Assembly (NCBI RefSeq): GCF_001624695.1
Contig: NZ_JSEP01000021.1
Span: forward strand, 1-64,000
Direction of reading: 5' to 3'
DNA from: Labrenzia sp. OB1
GTDB lineage: Bacteria > Pseudomonadota > Alphaproteobacteria > Rhizobiales > Stappiaceae
DNA length: 64,000 bases
Within the stretch, counting starts at the first letter, position 1. Each line of letters opens with the position of its first letter. Under the pieces are notes generated by a model. It searched no databases. It was given only the letters and a program-made list of their open reading frames with translations, and was not told the origin of the DNA. The translations under genes and the position numbers were made by a program. This document shows positions 44,917 to 53,314 of this stretch, in pieces.

Positions 44917-44958
44917 GAGAGCATCCTGTGAACCTTCGCAGGACCGCAAGATGCTCTC
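44917..44958 (+). promoter_or_regulatory. leader hairpin of RAM-domain gene
   Basis: GAGAGCATC (44917-44925) pairs with GATGCTCTC (44950-44958), nine perfect base pairs with a 24-base loop. It ends 22 bases before the start codon at 44981 and may influence expression or bind a regulator. Function unknown. Confidence 0.4.
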
Positions 44959-44980
44959 GTCCCAATGTCCGGAGCGCCGC

Positions 44981-45217
44981 ATGACCCCGTTTTTCGTGAT
45001 GATCAAATGCCAGCTCGGCAAGACTTACCAGGTCGCCGGCGCGATCGCCGACGCCGAGATTGCCTCCGAGGTCTATTCCACCAGCGGCGATTACGATCTT
45101 CTGATAAAGTTCTATATCGAAGACGGAGCCGATATCGGCCATTTCGTGAATGAAAAAGTACATCCCATCGACGGCATTCAGGACACGAAAACGATCATTA
45201 CCTTCAAGGCTTTCTAG
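44981..45217 (+). CDS. stand-alone Lrp/AsnC ligand-binding (RAM) protein
   Basis: A 78-residue protein consisting only of the RAM/AsnC ligand-binding domain (FFVMIKCQLGKTYQVAGAIA, then VYSTSGDYDLLIKFYIED), with no DNA-binding domain. Such proteins oligomerise and bind amino acids in other species. The ATG at 44981 has GGAG six bases upstream; a frame from 44951 adds ten residues. Its TAG stop (45215-45217) overlaps the CTAG that flanks a MITE-like element. Confidence 0.85.
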   Translation: MTPFFVMIKCQLGKTYQVAGAIADAEIASEVYSTSGDYDLLIKFYIEDGADIGHFVNEKVHPIDGIQDTKTIITFKAF

Positions 45218-45483
45218 GGTGTGTACTCATAAAATTGTGCTTTCAGGTCGTTCAGAAAATGATTGGCGCCAAGGCGCAAGATCGCAGGAAACCTTTCTGG
45301 TTTTCAAGATTTTGCAACGCTGGAGACAGTCGCTTTCTGAACGATCCGAAGGACATCAATCCGGCTGCGAAGAGCGGCGTTAAAGCCTTTGCCCCATGCA
45401 CAAGCATGGCTCTTCAGGCTTTTCCTTGCTCTTCTTTGTCGGATTGATGCCTGAAAGTACAATTTTATGGGTCCACACCCTAG
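45214..45483. mobile_element. MITE-like element with 34-bp terminal inverted repeats
   Basis: The terminal arms at 45214-45247 and 45450-45483 match at 31 of 34 positions (GGGTGTG...CATAAAATTG) and each is bounded by CTAG, which fits a TA or CTAG target duplication as made by IS630- or IS5-type transposases. The 270-bp element has no transposase open frame. An inner inverted pair (CATCAATCCG near 45353 and CGGATTGATG near 45440) also exists. The left CTAG is the stop codon of the RAM gene. Confidence 0.8.
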
Positions 45484-45555
45484 ACCTCCCGCATCTGTTT
45501 GAACGCAGGGAGTCCGAGTGATTTATCGCACGCTTTTCTCATCAGGAGATATTCC

Positions 45556-45957
45556 ATGCGCATTTTGAAATCCGCCGCCCTCATACTGGGTCTCAGCTTC
45601 CTGCCGGTTCCGGCGACCGCTCAGGGCATGCCGCCGGAGCAGATCAAACAGATCCTCGACCTGACCAAGGCCAATTGGGTGGCCTTCCGGGACTGGCAGG
45701 GTCAGGAACTGATCTACTTCACCCATCTGGAAGCGTGGAAATGCGGCATCGACTACGTGTTCTACGGCCTTAACGGCGGCCCGCTGGACGAGATCTGGGA
45801 ACTGGATGACTGCAACCCGGACAACCCGAACGCGGTTCTGAAGGAAAAGCCCTATCTGGAACGGCCCGATGGCTCGACCCAGTCCATCAGCGTGCAACTG
45901 ATCTTCCCGGACGGCACAAAAAGCGCCGTCGAGACTTTCCTGTACAAGCCGCAGTAG
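45556..45957 (+). CDS. secreted protein of unknown function
   Basis: I do not recognise a family. It is a 133-residue protein with a signal peptide (MRILKSAALILGLSFLPV, cleavage after ATA). The mature region has two cysteines (WKCGIDY, DDCNPD), suggesting a periplasmic disulfide, and aromatic-rich short blocks. AGGAG lies seven bases before the ATG at 45556, so a longer frame from 45499 is rejected. It directly follows the MITE-like element. Confidence 0.75.
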   Translation: MRILKSAALILGLSFLPVPATAQGMPPEQIKQILDLTKANWVAFRDWQGQELIYFTHLEAWKCGIDYVFYGLNGGPLDEIWELDDCNPDNPNAVLKEKPYLERPDGSTQSISVQLIFPDGTKSAVETFLYKPQ

Positions 45958-45980
45958 TCAGGAAATTCAATGCACGAAGT

Positions 45981-46041
45981 GCCGCCCCGGCCTTGAGTCG
46001 GGGTCTGTTCGGGATAGGTCTCGGCTCAAGGCCGGGACGGC
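45981..46041. repeat. palindromic intergenic repeat, copy A
   Basis: GCCGCCCCGGCCTTGAG (45981-45997) is largely complementary to CTCAAGGCCGGGACGGC (46025-46041). A related copy is at 53177-53242. Both lie between convergent genes next to an EamA transporter gene. It resembles REP-type or terminator-like elements. Confidence 0.65.
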
Positions 46042-46075
46042 ATGCAGCGTTTGAAGTCGGTCTGTAAAGGCGTTC

Positions 46076-47077
46076 TTACGATCTCGACGGTGACGACGCG
46101 CGGCGGGACTTGGTGCGGTCGAGGCCGAGTTTGTGTTCACGGTAGATGACGAACACGCCCGCGGCTATGACAATGAGGGCGCCGATCACCACTTCGGGAA
46201 CCGGTATCTCGGAAAAGATCACCCAGCCGACGATGATCGCCCAGAGCATGTTCACATAGTCGAAGGGCGCGATGGTCGAGGCATCCGCGAACCGGTAGCT
46301 CTGGGTCAGCAGAATCTGGCCGACTCCCCCGGCCAGTCCGATCAGGACAAGCAAACCGGCAGTTGGTGCATCCGGCATGACCCAGGCCTGCCCCGGCAGC
46401 ATGAGGCCGAGCGGAAGGGTCATCAGCGCCAGAATCGTGGAGGCCCCGGCAAACCAGGTCACAATAGTCGAGGTGCGTTCGGTCTCGCAGAGCTTGCGCA
46501 CGGTGATCATGGCAAGCGCGGCAAAGCCGGCCCCCATCACGCCGATCGCCGCGCCAAGGGTAGCGGGGCCGTCAAGATGGGCATCGCCCAGATGTGGCGA
46601 CAGCACCACCAGGATCCCGATGAAGCCGACCCCGACCGCACTCCAGCGATAGATCCGGACCTTTTCTCTCAGCAGAAAGAACGCCAGAACCACCACAAAC
46701 AGCGGAGTAGCGAAACCGATCGCCGTGGCGTCCGGCAGCGGCAACAGCGAGAGGGCGGTGAAGCCACAGACCATGGCCGACAATCCGATGGTCGCCCGCA
46801 GCAGGTGCCCGCGTGGGTTCTGCGTCTGAAAGGCCAGTCCCAATTCCCGGCGCATCGCCACCATGAGAAGCACGGGGAACAGGCCGAAGAAATTGCGCGC
46901 GAACACCAGCTGCCCAATCGGAACGGTCTCCGCGGCGATCTTCAGCGCCGTGGCCATGACAAAAAACGCCAGGGTTGAGGCCACCTTCAGCGAAATCCCG
47001 TGGAGCGGCGCGTGCCGGGTCATGCCCGCCTGCGCAGGTGGGCCCGAAAAGCGGGACAATACGCTCCGAAGCGTCAT
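46076..47077 (-). CDS. EamA/DMT-family transporter
   Basis: A 333-residue drug/metabolite transporter with ten hydrophobic helices in two EamA halves (about 30-155 and 170-305). The block FTALSLLPLPDATAIGFATP near 105 is typical. The substrate is unknown. GGAAG seven bases upstream supports the start at 47077; MTRHAPLHG 18 codons later is an alternative. A second EamA gene at 52131-53132 is related in layout. Confidence 0.87.
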   Translation of the reverse strand: MTLRSVLSRFSGPPAQAGMTRHAPLHGISLKVASTLAFFVMATALKIAAETVPIGQLVFARNFFGLFPVLLMVAMRRELGLAFQTQNPRGHLLRATIGLSAMVCGFTALSLLPLPDATAIGFATPLFVVVLAFFLLREKVRIYRWSAVGVGFIGILVVLSPHLGDAHLDGPATLGAAIGVMGAGFAALAMITVRKLCETERTSTIVTWFAGASTILALMTLPLGLMLPGQAWVMPDAPTAGLLVLIGLAGGVGQILLTQSYRFADASTIAPFDYVNMLWAIIVGWVIFSEIPVPEVVIGALIVIAAGVFVIYREHKLGLDRTKSRRASSPSRS

Positions 47078-47179
47078 GCAGATCTTCCGCGGCCCGGCGC
47101 AGAAAGGTGTCTCACGCGGTGCGTCGGGCCGCAGAACCGCGAGGATCAGGTTGGGTAACGCCGGATCGGCGGCCCTGAT

Positions 47180-48442
47180 TTATGAACCCTCAGCCGGGTG
47201 TGAGACCGGTTCTCCCGCTTCACCCGTCATCAGACTTTCCCGTTCGGCGATAGAAACCTCAAAGCCTTTCAGGCGTTTGTAGATGGAGAGCAATTCGATG
47301 ATCGTCGTCCAGGAATTGACCAGATATTGAAACGAGGAGGACACCTGCCCGAAAGCGGTCAGGATCTGCTGGACAATGCCGTAAGTGATAACACCGGCTA
47401 CCATGGTTGGCACGAGAAGGAAATAGACGAACAGGTTATCCGCCTGCAGGTAGATGCTGCGGGTAAGGTTGAAATAGAGGTAGTGAAAATAGAGCCGGAA
47501 ATAGTTCCGTCGCACATTGGAGAACAGCTCCTGAAGGGTTACGGGCTGCGCCCGATGCTCATGATCCTCACCGTAGACGAGTTCCTTACGATAGGCGGCC
47601 TCGACACGCTGGTTGTGGAATTCCAGGCCCGGCAGCTTGATGCCGACCACCGCCAGGAGAAACGTCCCGAACAGCGACCACAAGATTGCCATCGTGAACA
47701 GAGGTGCGGGTATTTCACCTATGATCGGCAGGGTCTGCACATAGCCGGACAGGGCGAACAGGACCGGCAGGAAGGCGATGAGGGTCATGACCGCATCGAT
47801 CATGGAGACACCCAGCCCTTCCATGATCAGCGCGAAACGCATCGTGTCTTCCTGAATACGCTGCGAGGCCCCTTCGATGTGGCGCACATTGCCCCATTTG
47901 CTGACGTAATAATCGTTCATCGCGGTGCGCCAGCGGAAGATGTAGTGGCTGACGAAAAACCGCGTCACGACAAACAGCGTCACGCTCAGGGAAACGATTT
48001 CCGCGAAGCTCAGCATCAGCGAGTAGAAGTCTCCCGCGACAATGCCCTCGTCCCCCTGCAGGGCGTTTTGCAGTGTGTCGCCGAAGGGCCGCCGCCAGTT
48101 GTTGATCGCCACCGACACCTGGACGGAAAAATAGGTCGTGAAGATGATCAGCGCCGATCCCCAGATCGACCAGATCTTCCAGGGATGGTTCCGTGCCTGG
48201 AACGACCAGAATCCGCAGAAGAGCCCGGTACAGAGCGCGTAATAGACATAGAACCAGAGGAAGTCGGGCGTGATGAAGAAGCTCAGGCCGACCGGTGGCA
48301 AAGCGCCCTCCGGCATCGTGCCGAAACCGAGCGGTCCGCCGAGATCGTCTGCAAAGCCGTACCATGCGAGAACGGCGGCCATGGACCAGAAGACTGCGGA
48401 GCTAAAAAACAGATGAGGTCTTGGAAAGAAGGACTTGAACAC
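47180..48442 (-). CDS. bacA: BacA/SbmA peptide transporter
   Basis: A SbmA/BacA-family inner-membrane transporter of 420 residues that imports peptides and in rhizobia and Brucella supports chronic host infection and very-long-chain fatty acid modification. I use a GTG start at 48442 because the family begins (M)FKSFFP; AGGA lies eight bases upstream. Blocks shared with E. coli SbmA include VSHYIFRWRTAMNDYY, RHIEGASQRIQEDTMRFA and MTLIAFLPVLFALS. About seven helices are visible. The longer frame to 48556 is not supported. Confidence 0.9.
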   Translation of the reverse strand: MFKSFFPRPHLFFSSAVFWSMAAVLAWYGFADDLGGPLGFGTMPEGALPPVGLSFFITPDFLWFYVYYALCTGLFCGFWSFQARNHPWKIWSIWGSALIIFTTYFSVQVSVAINNWRRPFGDTLQNALQGDEGIVAGDFYSLMLSFAEIVSLSVTLFVVTRFFVSHYIFRWRTAMNDYYVSKWGNVRHIEGASQRIQEDTMRFALIMEGLGVSMIDAVMTLIAFLPVLFALSGYVQTLPIIGEIPAPLFTMAILWSLFGTFLLAVVGIKLPGLEFHNQRVEAAYRKELVYGEDHEHRAQPVTLQELFSNVRRNYFRLYFHYLYFNLTRSIYLQADNLFVYFLLVPTMVAGVITYGIVQQILTAFGQVSSSFQYLVNSWTTIIELLSIYKRLKGFEVSIAERESLMTGEAGEPVSHPAEGS

Positions 48443-48826
48443 AGGGAGGATCCTGTTTCTGGAAAGAGGTGAATCGCGCCACACACGACAAGGAGAACTC
48501 AGATTGCGGCAAGAACCCGCCATTTCAAATGTATAATTGCAACAAACCACAGACACATTCGCGCGAGTTTGCTCTGAGGCGGAAACCGTCCCGGGCGGCT
48601 GACAGGTTTACCCGGCCGGAACTTGCTGACGGTGCGCCGTCCTTTTGCGAACGGCTCTTCAGACTGCTTACAAAAGCGTGCTCTCAACGTCACCAACCCG
48701 GCAAAGCGTAGCGCGAGCCGGGATAATCAACGCGAGGTTATCGACAAACGAAGGCCGGCGTCCCGCGCCGGCCTCTGATTCTCGTATCAAGCGAATTTCC
48801 GCTTCCAGACGATCTGGTGCAGGCGG
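48443..48826. other. intergenic between bacA and the molybdopterin dehydrogenase gene
   Basis: This 384-base spacer holds the bacA promoter zone near 48500-48560 and, at its far end, the terminator of the next gene (48752-48774). I see no gene. Confidence 0.45.
48752..48774 (-). terminator. terminator after the dehydrogenase large-subunit gene
   Basis: A perfect 9-bp stem (48752-48760 with 48766-48774) is followed on the minus strand by TTCGTTTGT. It lies 52 bases past the stop of the gene at 48827. Confidence 0.65.
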
Positions 48827-51130
48827 TCAAACCTGGCCCGCTGCCTGAATCGCGTCCCAAACCCGGAGCGGGGTCGCCGGCATGTCGATCACTTCTGTGA
48901 CCCCGGCTCCCTCCTTGAGGGCCATCTGAACCGCGTTCATCACCGAAGCGCAGCCGCCAATGGATCCGGCTTCGCCGGCGCCCTTGATGCCCATGGCGTT
49001 GGTCGTGGAGGGCACGTTGCGGGTCTCGAAATGGATATCCGGCAGATCGGCCGCGCGGATCATCTGATAATCCAGCAGGGACGCCGTCAGAAGCTGCCCC
49101 TCGTCATCATAGACCGTGTGTTCACACAGCGCCTGGCTGATCGCAGAGACCGTGCCGCCGTAAACCTGACCGGTGAGCAACAGCGGGTTCACGGTGACCC
49201 CGAAATCGTCGACGATGACATAGTTTTCAACCGAGACATCGCCTGTCTCCGGATCGACCTCAACTTCGCAGATATGGGTGCCGTTGGGATAGGTGGCTTC
49301 GCTCTGGCTCACTTCTTCGCTGGCTTTCAGCGTTTCGCCCGCCGAAGCCGCGATTTCGGCCAGCGTCACCTGCTGGTCGGTTCCCACGACCCGCACGACA
49401 CCGCTGTCCAGTTCAAGATCCTCGATCCCGGCTTCCAGCTTGTCGGCGGCCAGTTCCTTGACCTTCTTGACCAGCGCTACGCTGGCGTCGCGCACAGAGG
49501 GCATGCCGATCGGGATCGAACGCGATCCGCCGGTGCCGCCGCCCTTGCGCACCCTGTCCGTATCGCCCTGGATAAGCTCGACATCTTCGATGGAAACGCC
49601 GAATTGCTCTGCGACGACCTGGCTATAGGCGGTTGCGTGCCCCTGTCCGTTGGTCTGGGTACCGATCAGCAGTGTCAGTCCGCCGTTCGAATCCAGCTCC
49701 AGCGTCGCCTCCTCGCTGCCGGGAAACGCGCAGGCTTCCACATAGGAGCAAATGCCGATACCGCGGTAATTTCCCGCAGACGCACTGGCTTGCTGGCGCG
49801 CCTTGAAGCCCGTCCAGTCGGCGACTTCCAGGGCCTTGTTCAGATGCCCGGCGAAATCGCCCGTGTCGTACATGCGGCCGGTGCCGGTGGTGTAAGGCAG
49901 TTGCTCCGGCTTGATGAAATTCCGCTTGCGGATTTCCACCGGGCCGAGCCCGGTTTCCTCGCCGGCCGTTTCAATCAGTCTTTCGATGAGATAGGCCGCT
50001 TCCGGCCGCCCTGCCCCGCGAAAGGCGTCCGTCGGCACCGTATGCATGTAGACGCCTTCGACCCTGGCAAATACGGCCGGGATATCATAGAGCCCGGAGG
50101 TCATGGATGTGCCGACAAAGGGAATGAACGGGCCAAACTGGTGCAGATAAGCGCCCATGGCGGCCTTCACATCCACCCTCAATCCGAGGATCCGGCCTTC
50201 ACCGTCCAGTGCCAGCTCCGCATGGCTGAGATTGTCGCGGCCATGGGCGTCGGTGACGAAGTGGTCCATCCGGTCCCCGGCCCAGCGCACCGGCAGTCCA
50301 AGCTCGCGGGCGGCAATCATGGCCAGCGGATATTCGCGGTAGCAAAAACCCTTTGTGCCGAAACCCCCACCGACTTCCGGCGTGATCACCTGCAGGTCTT
50401 CCTTGGGCAGATCCAGAATGCCGCAAATGGTGTCGCGCATGCCGTGACCGCCCTGGGTTCCAAGGGTCAGCTTGAAACGGCCGCTTTCGGAATTGAACTC
50501 GGCGACACAGCCGCGCAATTCCATGTAGTTGGCGACGATGCGATTATTGACCAGATCGATCGAAACGATCTTGTCGGCCTGTGCGAAGGCCTCGTCGGTC
50601 TTCGCCTCGTCGCCCTGTCCGTAGGTGAAGGAGACGTTGGAGCCGAATTCGGGCCAGACCTGAACCGCCCCTGGAGCCAGCGCCTTTTCAATACCGACAA
50701 CCGCATCCAGCGGATCGTAGTCGACTTCCAGCATCTCGGCGGCATTGCGTGCGGTTTCCAGACTGTCGGCGACAATGAAGGCAATCGCATCGCCCACATA
50801 CCGCACCGTATCCGAACACAGAACCGGCTGCTCGGGGATCGGAAAATTCGTCCCGTCGATCTGCCTGGGACGCCCCAGACAGGGCATGGACCTGCCGGCG
50901 AGCTCCGCACCGGTCAGGACCATCCGGACCCCGTCCATCGCCCGGATGTCGTCCACATTGCCAAGACTTATCTTCGCATGTGCCATTGCCGACCGCAGAA
51001 CATAACTGTGGAGGCATCCTTGCGGCGTATAATCGCCGGTATAAATGCCGTGTCCTGTCAGGAGCGGCTCGTCTTCTTTGCGACGCAGTGGCGCGCCAAC
51101 ACCGAACTTCGGAGTGACCATCTGGTTCAT
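48827..51130 (-). CDS. molybdopterin-binding dehydrogenase large subunit (CoxL/xanthine oxidase family)
   Basis: A 767-residue catalytic subunit of the xanthine oxidase family. It begins with the VGAPLRRKEDEPLLTGHG block of the CoxL/aldehyde oxidase group. VGGGFGTKGF and AFRGAGRPEAAYLIERLI mark the cofactor site; the active-site loop is AFRGAGR (form II-like), not the AYxCSFR of true CO dehydrogenase. The C-terminal GIKGAGEAGSIGG carries the conserved catalytic Glu. FAD and Fe-S subunit genes (CoxM, CoxS) are missing nearby, so partners must lie elsewhere. AGGT precedes the ATG at 51130. Confidence 0.88.
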   Translation of the reverse strand: MNQMVTPKFGVGAPLRRKEDEPLLTGHGIYTGDYTPQGCLHSYVLRSAMAHAKISLGNVDDIRAMDGVRMVLTGAELAGRSMPCLGRPRQIDGTNFPIPEQPVLCSDTVRYVGDAIAFIVADSLETARNAAEMLEVDYDPLDAVVGIEKALAPGAVQVWPEFGSNVSFTYGQGDEAKTDEAFAQADKIVSIDLVNNRIVANYMELRGCVAEFNSESGRFKLTLGTQGGHGMRDTICGILDLPKEDLQVITPEVGGGFGTKGFCYREYPLAMIAARELGLPVRWAGDRMDHFVTDAHGRDNLSHAELALDGEGRILGLRVDVKAAMGAYLHQFGPFIPFVGTSMTSGLYDIPAVFARVEGVYMHTVPTDAFRGAGRPEAAYLIERLIETAGEETGLGPVEIRKRNFIKPEQLPYTTGTGRMYDTGDFAGHLNKALEVADWTGFKARQQASASAGNYRGIGICSYVEACAFPGSEEATLELDSNGGLTLLIGTQTNGQGHATAYSQVVAEQFGVSIEDVELIQGDTDRVRKGGGTGGSRSIPIGMPSVRDASVALVKKVKELAADKLEAGIEDLELDSGVVRVVGTDQQVTLAEIAASAGETLKASEEVSQSEATYPNGTHICEVEVDPETGDVSVENYVIVDDFGVTVNPLLLTGQVYGGTVSAISQALCEHTVYDDEGQLLTASLLDYQMIRAADLPDIHFETRNVPSTTNAMGIKGAGEAGSIGGCASVMNAVQMALKEGAGVTEVIDMPATPLRVWDAIQAAGQV

Positions 51131-51301
51131 GTAACTGGACCTGCAGTTTTGGGAAGATCTTCCCGGGAATGCCGAACACCAGGAGCAATGGCTCAATCAT
51201 AGTGTACGATGGCGAATGAGACCACGTCACAATATCAGATCAATCGCATCTGGAAACCGGCCAGCGCTAAAAAACACATATTGGCCTTTGTCGATCCTGA
51301 T

Positions 51302-51336
51302 TAAAGCATGTCGCGTTAGATTGAATTCAGGAAATC
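51302..51336. repeat. dispersed intergenic repeat, copy C
   Basis: The 35 bases starting TAAAGCATGTCGCGTT, which contain TTGAATTCAGGAAA, are the reverse complement of 55451-55485 with few differences. It abuts the 3' end of the VOC gene. Confidence 0.65.
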
Positions 51337-51340
51337 CGCA

Positions 51341-51928
51341 TCAGCGAGAATAGGGATTGCGGGCCTCCCGGTCGTCGGACAGGCTGCGACGGGTCTCCCG
51401 GGTCAGGTTTTCGATGGCATCCGCCAGGTGCACTTCCTGAATATTGTAGTCACCGCGCGCCACCCTCAGTTTGTGTGCTTCCAGCATGACTTCCCCCATA
51501 AGCACGCCTGCGGGCGGTACGAACCGGTAGCTTGCGAGTTCGATCAGGAAACCGAGAGGATCGCGAAAATAGAGCGAATCCATAAACCCCCGGTCCACCG
51601 GACCGCTATGGGAGATCCCGCGCGCGTCAAGCCGTTCCGCGATCTGCCGGAAAGTCGCCTGGGAGACATCGAGCGCCAGATGATGGACGCAGCCTGTCGC
51701 CTGCGGCGCAGGGCCGTCATCGGGCTTGCGGTCCTCACTTGTGAAGATGGTGATCAGCCGGCCGTCGCCCGGATCGAAATAGAGATGGCTCTGCTCGGCA
51801 TCGTCCAGGTTGGGTTGTTCGAACACGAAGGGCATGCCCAGAAGCCCTTCCCAGAAATCGATGGATGTCTGCCGATCGGCGCCCACCAGAGTGATGTGAT
51901 GAATACCCTGGGTCTGGATCTTGCGCAT
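51341..51928 (-). CDS. VOC-superfamily (glyoxalase/dioxygenase fold) protein
   Basis: A 195-residue protein with two beta-alpha-beta VOC modules (about 6-70 and 84-140). The metal-site positions appear as IHHITLV, VHHLALDV and the Glu of GFLIELASY. Such proteins range from ring-cleaving dioxygenases to glyoxalases; the sequence does not decide. GGGAGGA lies just upstream of the ATG at 51928. It precedes the molybdopterin dehydrogenase gene on the same strand by 210 bases, which include repeat copy C. Confidence 0.82.
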   Translation of the reverse strand: MRKIQTQGIHHITLVGADRQTSIDFWEGLLGMPFVFEQPNLDDAEQSHLYFDPGDGRLITIFTSEDRKPDDGPAPQATGCVHHLALDVSQATFRQIAERLDARGISHSGPVDRGFMDSLYFRDPLGFLIELASYRFVPPAGVLMGEVMLEAHKLRVARGDYNIQEVHLADAIENLTRETRRSLSDDREARNPYSR

Positions 51929-52130
51929 TCCGGTCCTCCCTCCCCTTGCTGCGTCCCTGGACATTTAGGGCCATCTCTGGCGGAAAGGCAAACATGCCCC
52001 CCTCTTCCCCTTCTTCTGGAAAATCGCTAAGTTTGGTTCAACCGTCTCCAACTGCCCGACCTGCCTTTCACTGTTTCCGATGCTCATTTCGCATCGCCCC
52101 CTCCAAAAGACTTTCCGGGCCAGGACCAAC

Positions 52131-53132
52131 ATGGATATGCACCAGAAAGATCCGGAGCCGTCACAGGCCACCGGCGTTTCCGGCCCCCCGAAGGGCAATC
52201 GCCTGGCTAGAAAATTCGCCGAACGGACCGGGCATCTGCCGGCCAATACCATTGGCGCGATCTGGATCCTGCTGGCGGCCTTCCTGTTTTCAATCATGGT
52301 CACGCTGATCAAATTTGTCGGCCAGGACCTCAGCGTCTTTCAGATCCTTTTCGTCCGGCAGGTATTCATGCTGGTGATCGTCGCACCGCAAATTCTAAGC
52401 GGTCTGCCCACCTCGCTGGCAACGCAACGGCCGGGCCTCCAGATTACCCGCATTGTCTTCGCGACGACGGCCATGCTGTTCGGATTCTCGGCCATCATCG
52501 AGCTGCCCCTGGCCGACGCGACCGCGATCAGTTTCTCCAAGACCTTCTTCCTGACAATCTTCGCGATCTGGCTGCTGGGCGAAAAGGTCGGCATACACCG
52601 CTGGGGAGCGACAATCGTCGGTTTCCTTGGAGTTGTGCTGATGCTCCGTCCCGACGGTGAAGGTCTGATCGATCCCTTCGCCATGCTCGCCATCGCGGGG
52701 GCGGCCTGCGCCGGCATGGTGATGATCGTGGTGCGCATCCTGACCCGGACCGACGCACCGGTCACCATCCTGACCTATCAGGCCTTCGGTGTCGGGATTA
52801 TCGTGCTGATCCCAGCAGCGCTCACCTGGCAGGCGCCGTCCCTGTTGGAATGGGGATTGTTGCTCCTCATCGGCATCTTCTCCTGGGCCGCCCAGATGGC
52901 CAACATTCAGGCGTTCAAGGCGGGAGAGGCCACGGCCATCGCCTCCCTCGATTACACGCGGCTTCTCTATGCGACGATCTTGGGAGCGCTGGTCTTCAGC
53001 CAGTGGCCGCGGTTCGAAACACTGATCGGCGCTGCCGTCATTATCGCCGCGTCAATCTACACCGTGCGCCGGGAAGCCAAACGCGGCCGCGAACTCGCCC
53101 GCGCCGCCGACGGGCGCGGCTATAACAACTGA
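52131..53132 (+). CDS. EamA/DMT-family transporter
   Basis: A 333-residue ten-helix transporter with two EamA repeats (first helix GAIWILLAAFLFSIMVTLI, mid block SAIIELPLADATAISFSKTF). AGGA five bases upstream supports the ATG at 52131; a frame from 52080 is less likely. A soluble basic N-terminus of about 45 residues precedes the first helix. Substrate unknown. Palindromic repeat copy B follows its 3' end, as copy A flanks the other EamA gene. Confidence 0.87.
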   Translation: MDMHQKDPEPSQATGVSGPPKGNRLARKFAERTGHLPANTIGAIWILLAAFLFSIMVTLIKFVGQDLSVFQILFVRQVFMLVIVAPQILSGLPTSLATQRPGLQITRIVFATTAMLFGFSAIIELPLADATAISFSKTFFLTIFAIWLLGEKVGIHRWGATIVGFLGVVLMLRPDGEGLIDPFAMLAIAGAACAGMVMIVVRILTRTDAPVTILTYQAFGVGIIVLIPAALTWQAPSLLEWGLLLLIGIFSWAAQMANIQAFKAGEATAIASLDYTRLLYATILGALVFSQWPRFETLIGAAVIIAASIYTVRREAKRGRELARAADGRGYNN

Positions 53133-53176
53133 CGGAAATTTCCGGTCAGAGCGTCGAGCAAAAGGTTGGGGAAGCA

Positions 53177-53242
53177 GCCCCGGGCTTGAGCCGGGACCTA
53201 GGTTCACGCTTCATACAGTTCCCGGATCAAGTCCGGGACGGC
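53177..53242. repeat. palindromic intergenic repeat, copy B
   Basis: CCCGGGCTTGAGCCGGG near 53180 and CCCGGATCAAGTCCGGG (53221-53237) form an outer inverted pair and are each self-complementary. The arrangement and sequence match copy A at 45981-46041. Confidence 0.6.
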
Positions 53243-53314
53243 AGTCGCCAAAACAAGCCGTGCAGAGAGAAGAACCCGGAAAGCGACTCGCCTTGAAGGG
53301 CCAAGCCTTCGCGT

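Noticed and set aside
49031..51202. A 723-residue plus-strand open frame
   Set aside because: It is antisense to the molybdopterin dehydrogenase gene, whose motifs are unmistakable; GC-rich codon bias keeps the opposite frame open.
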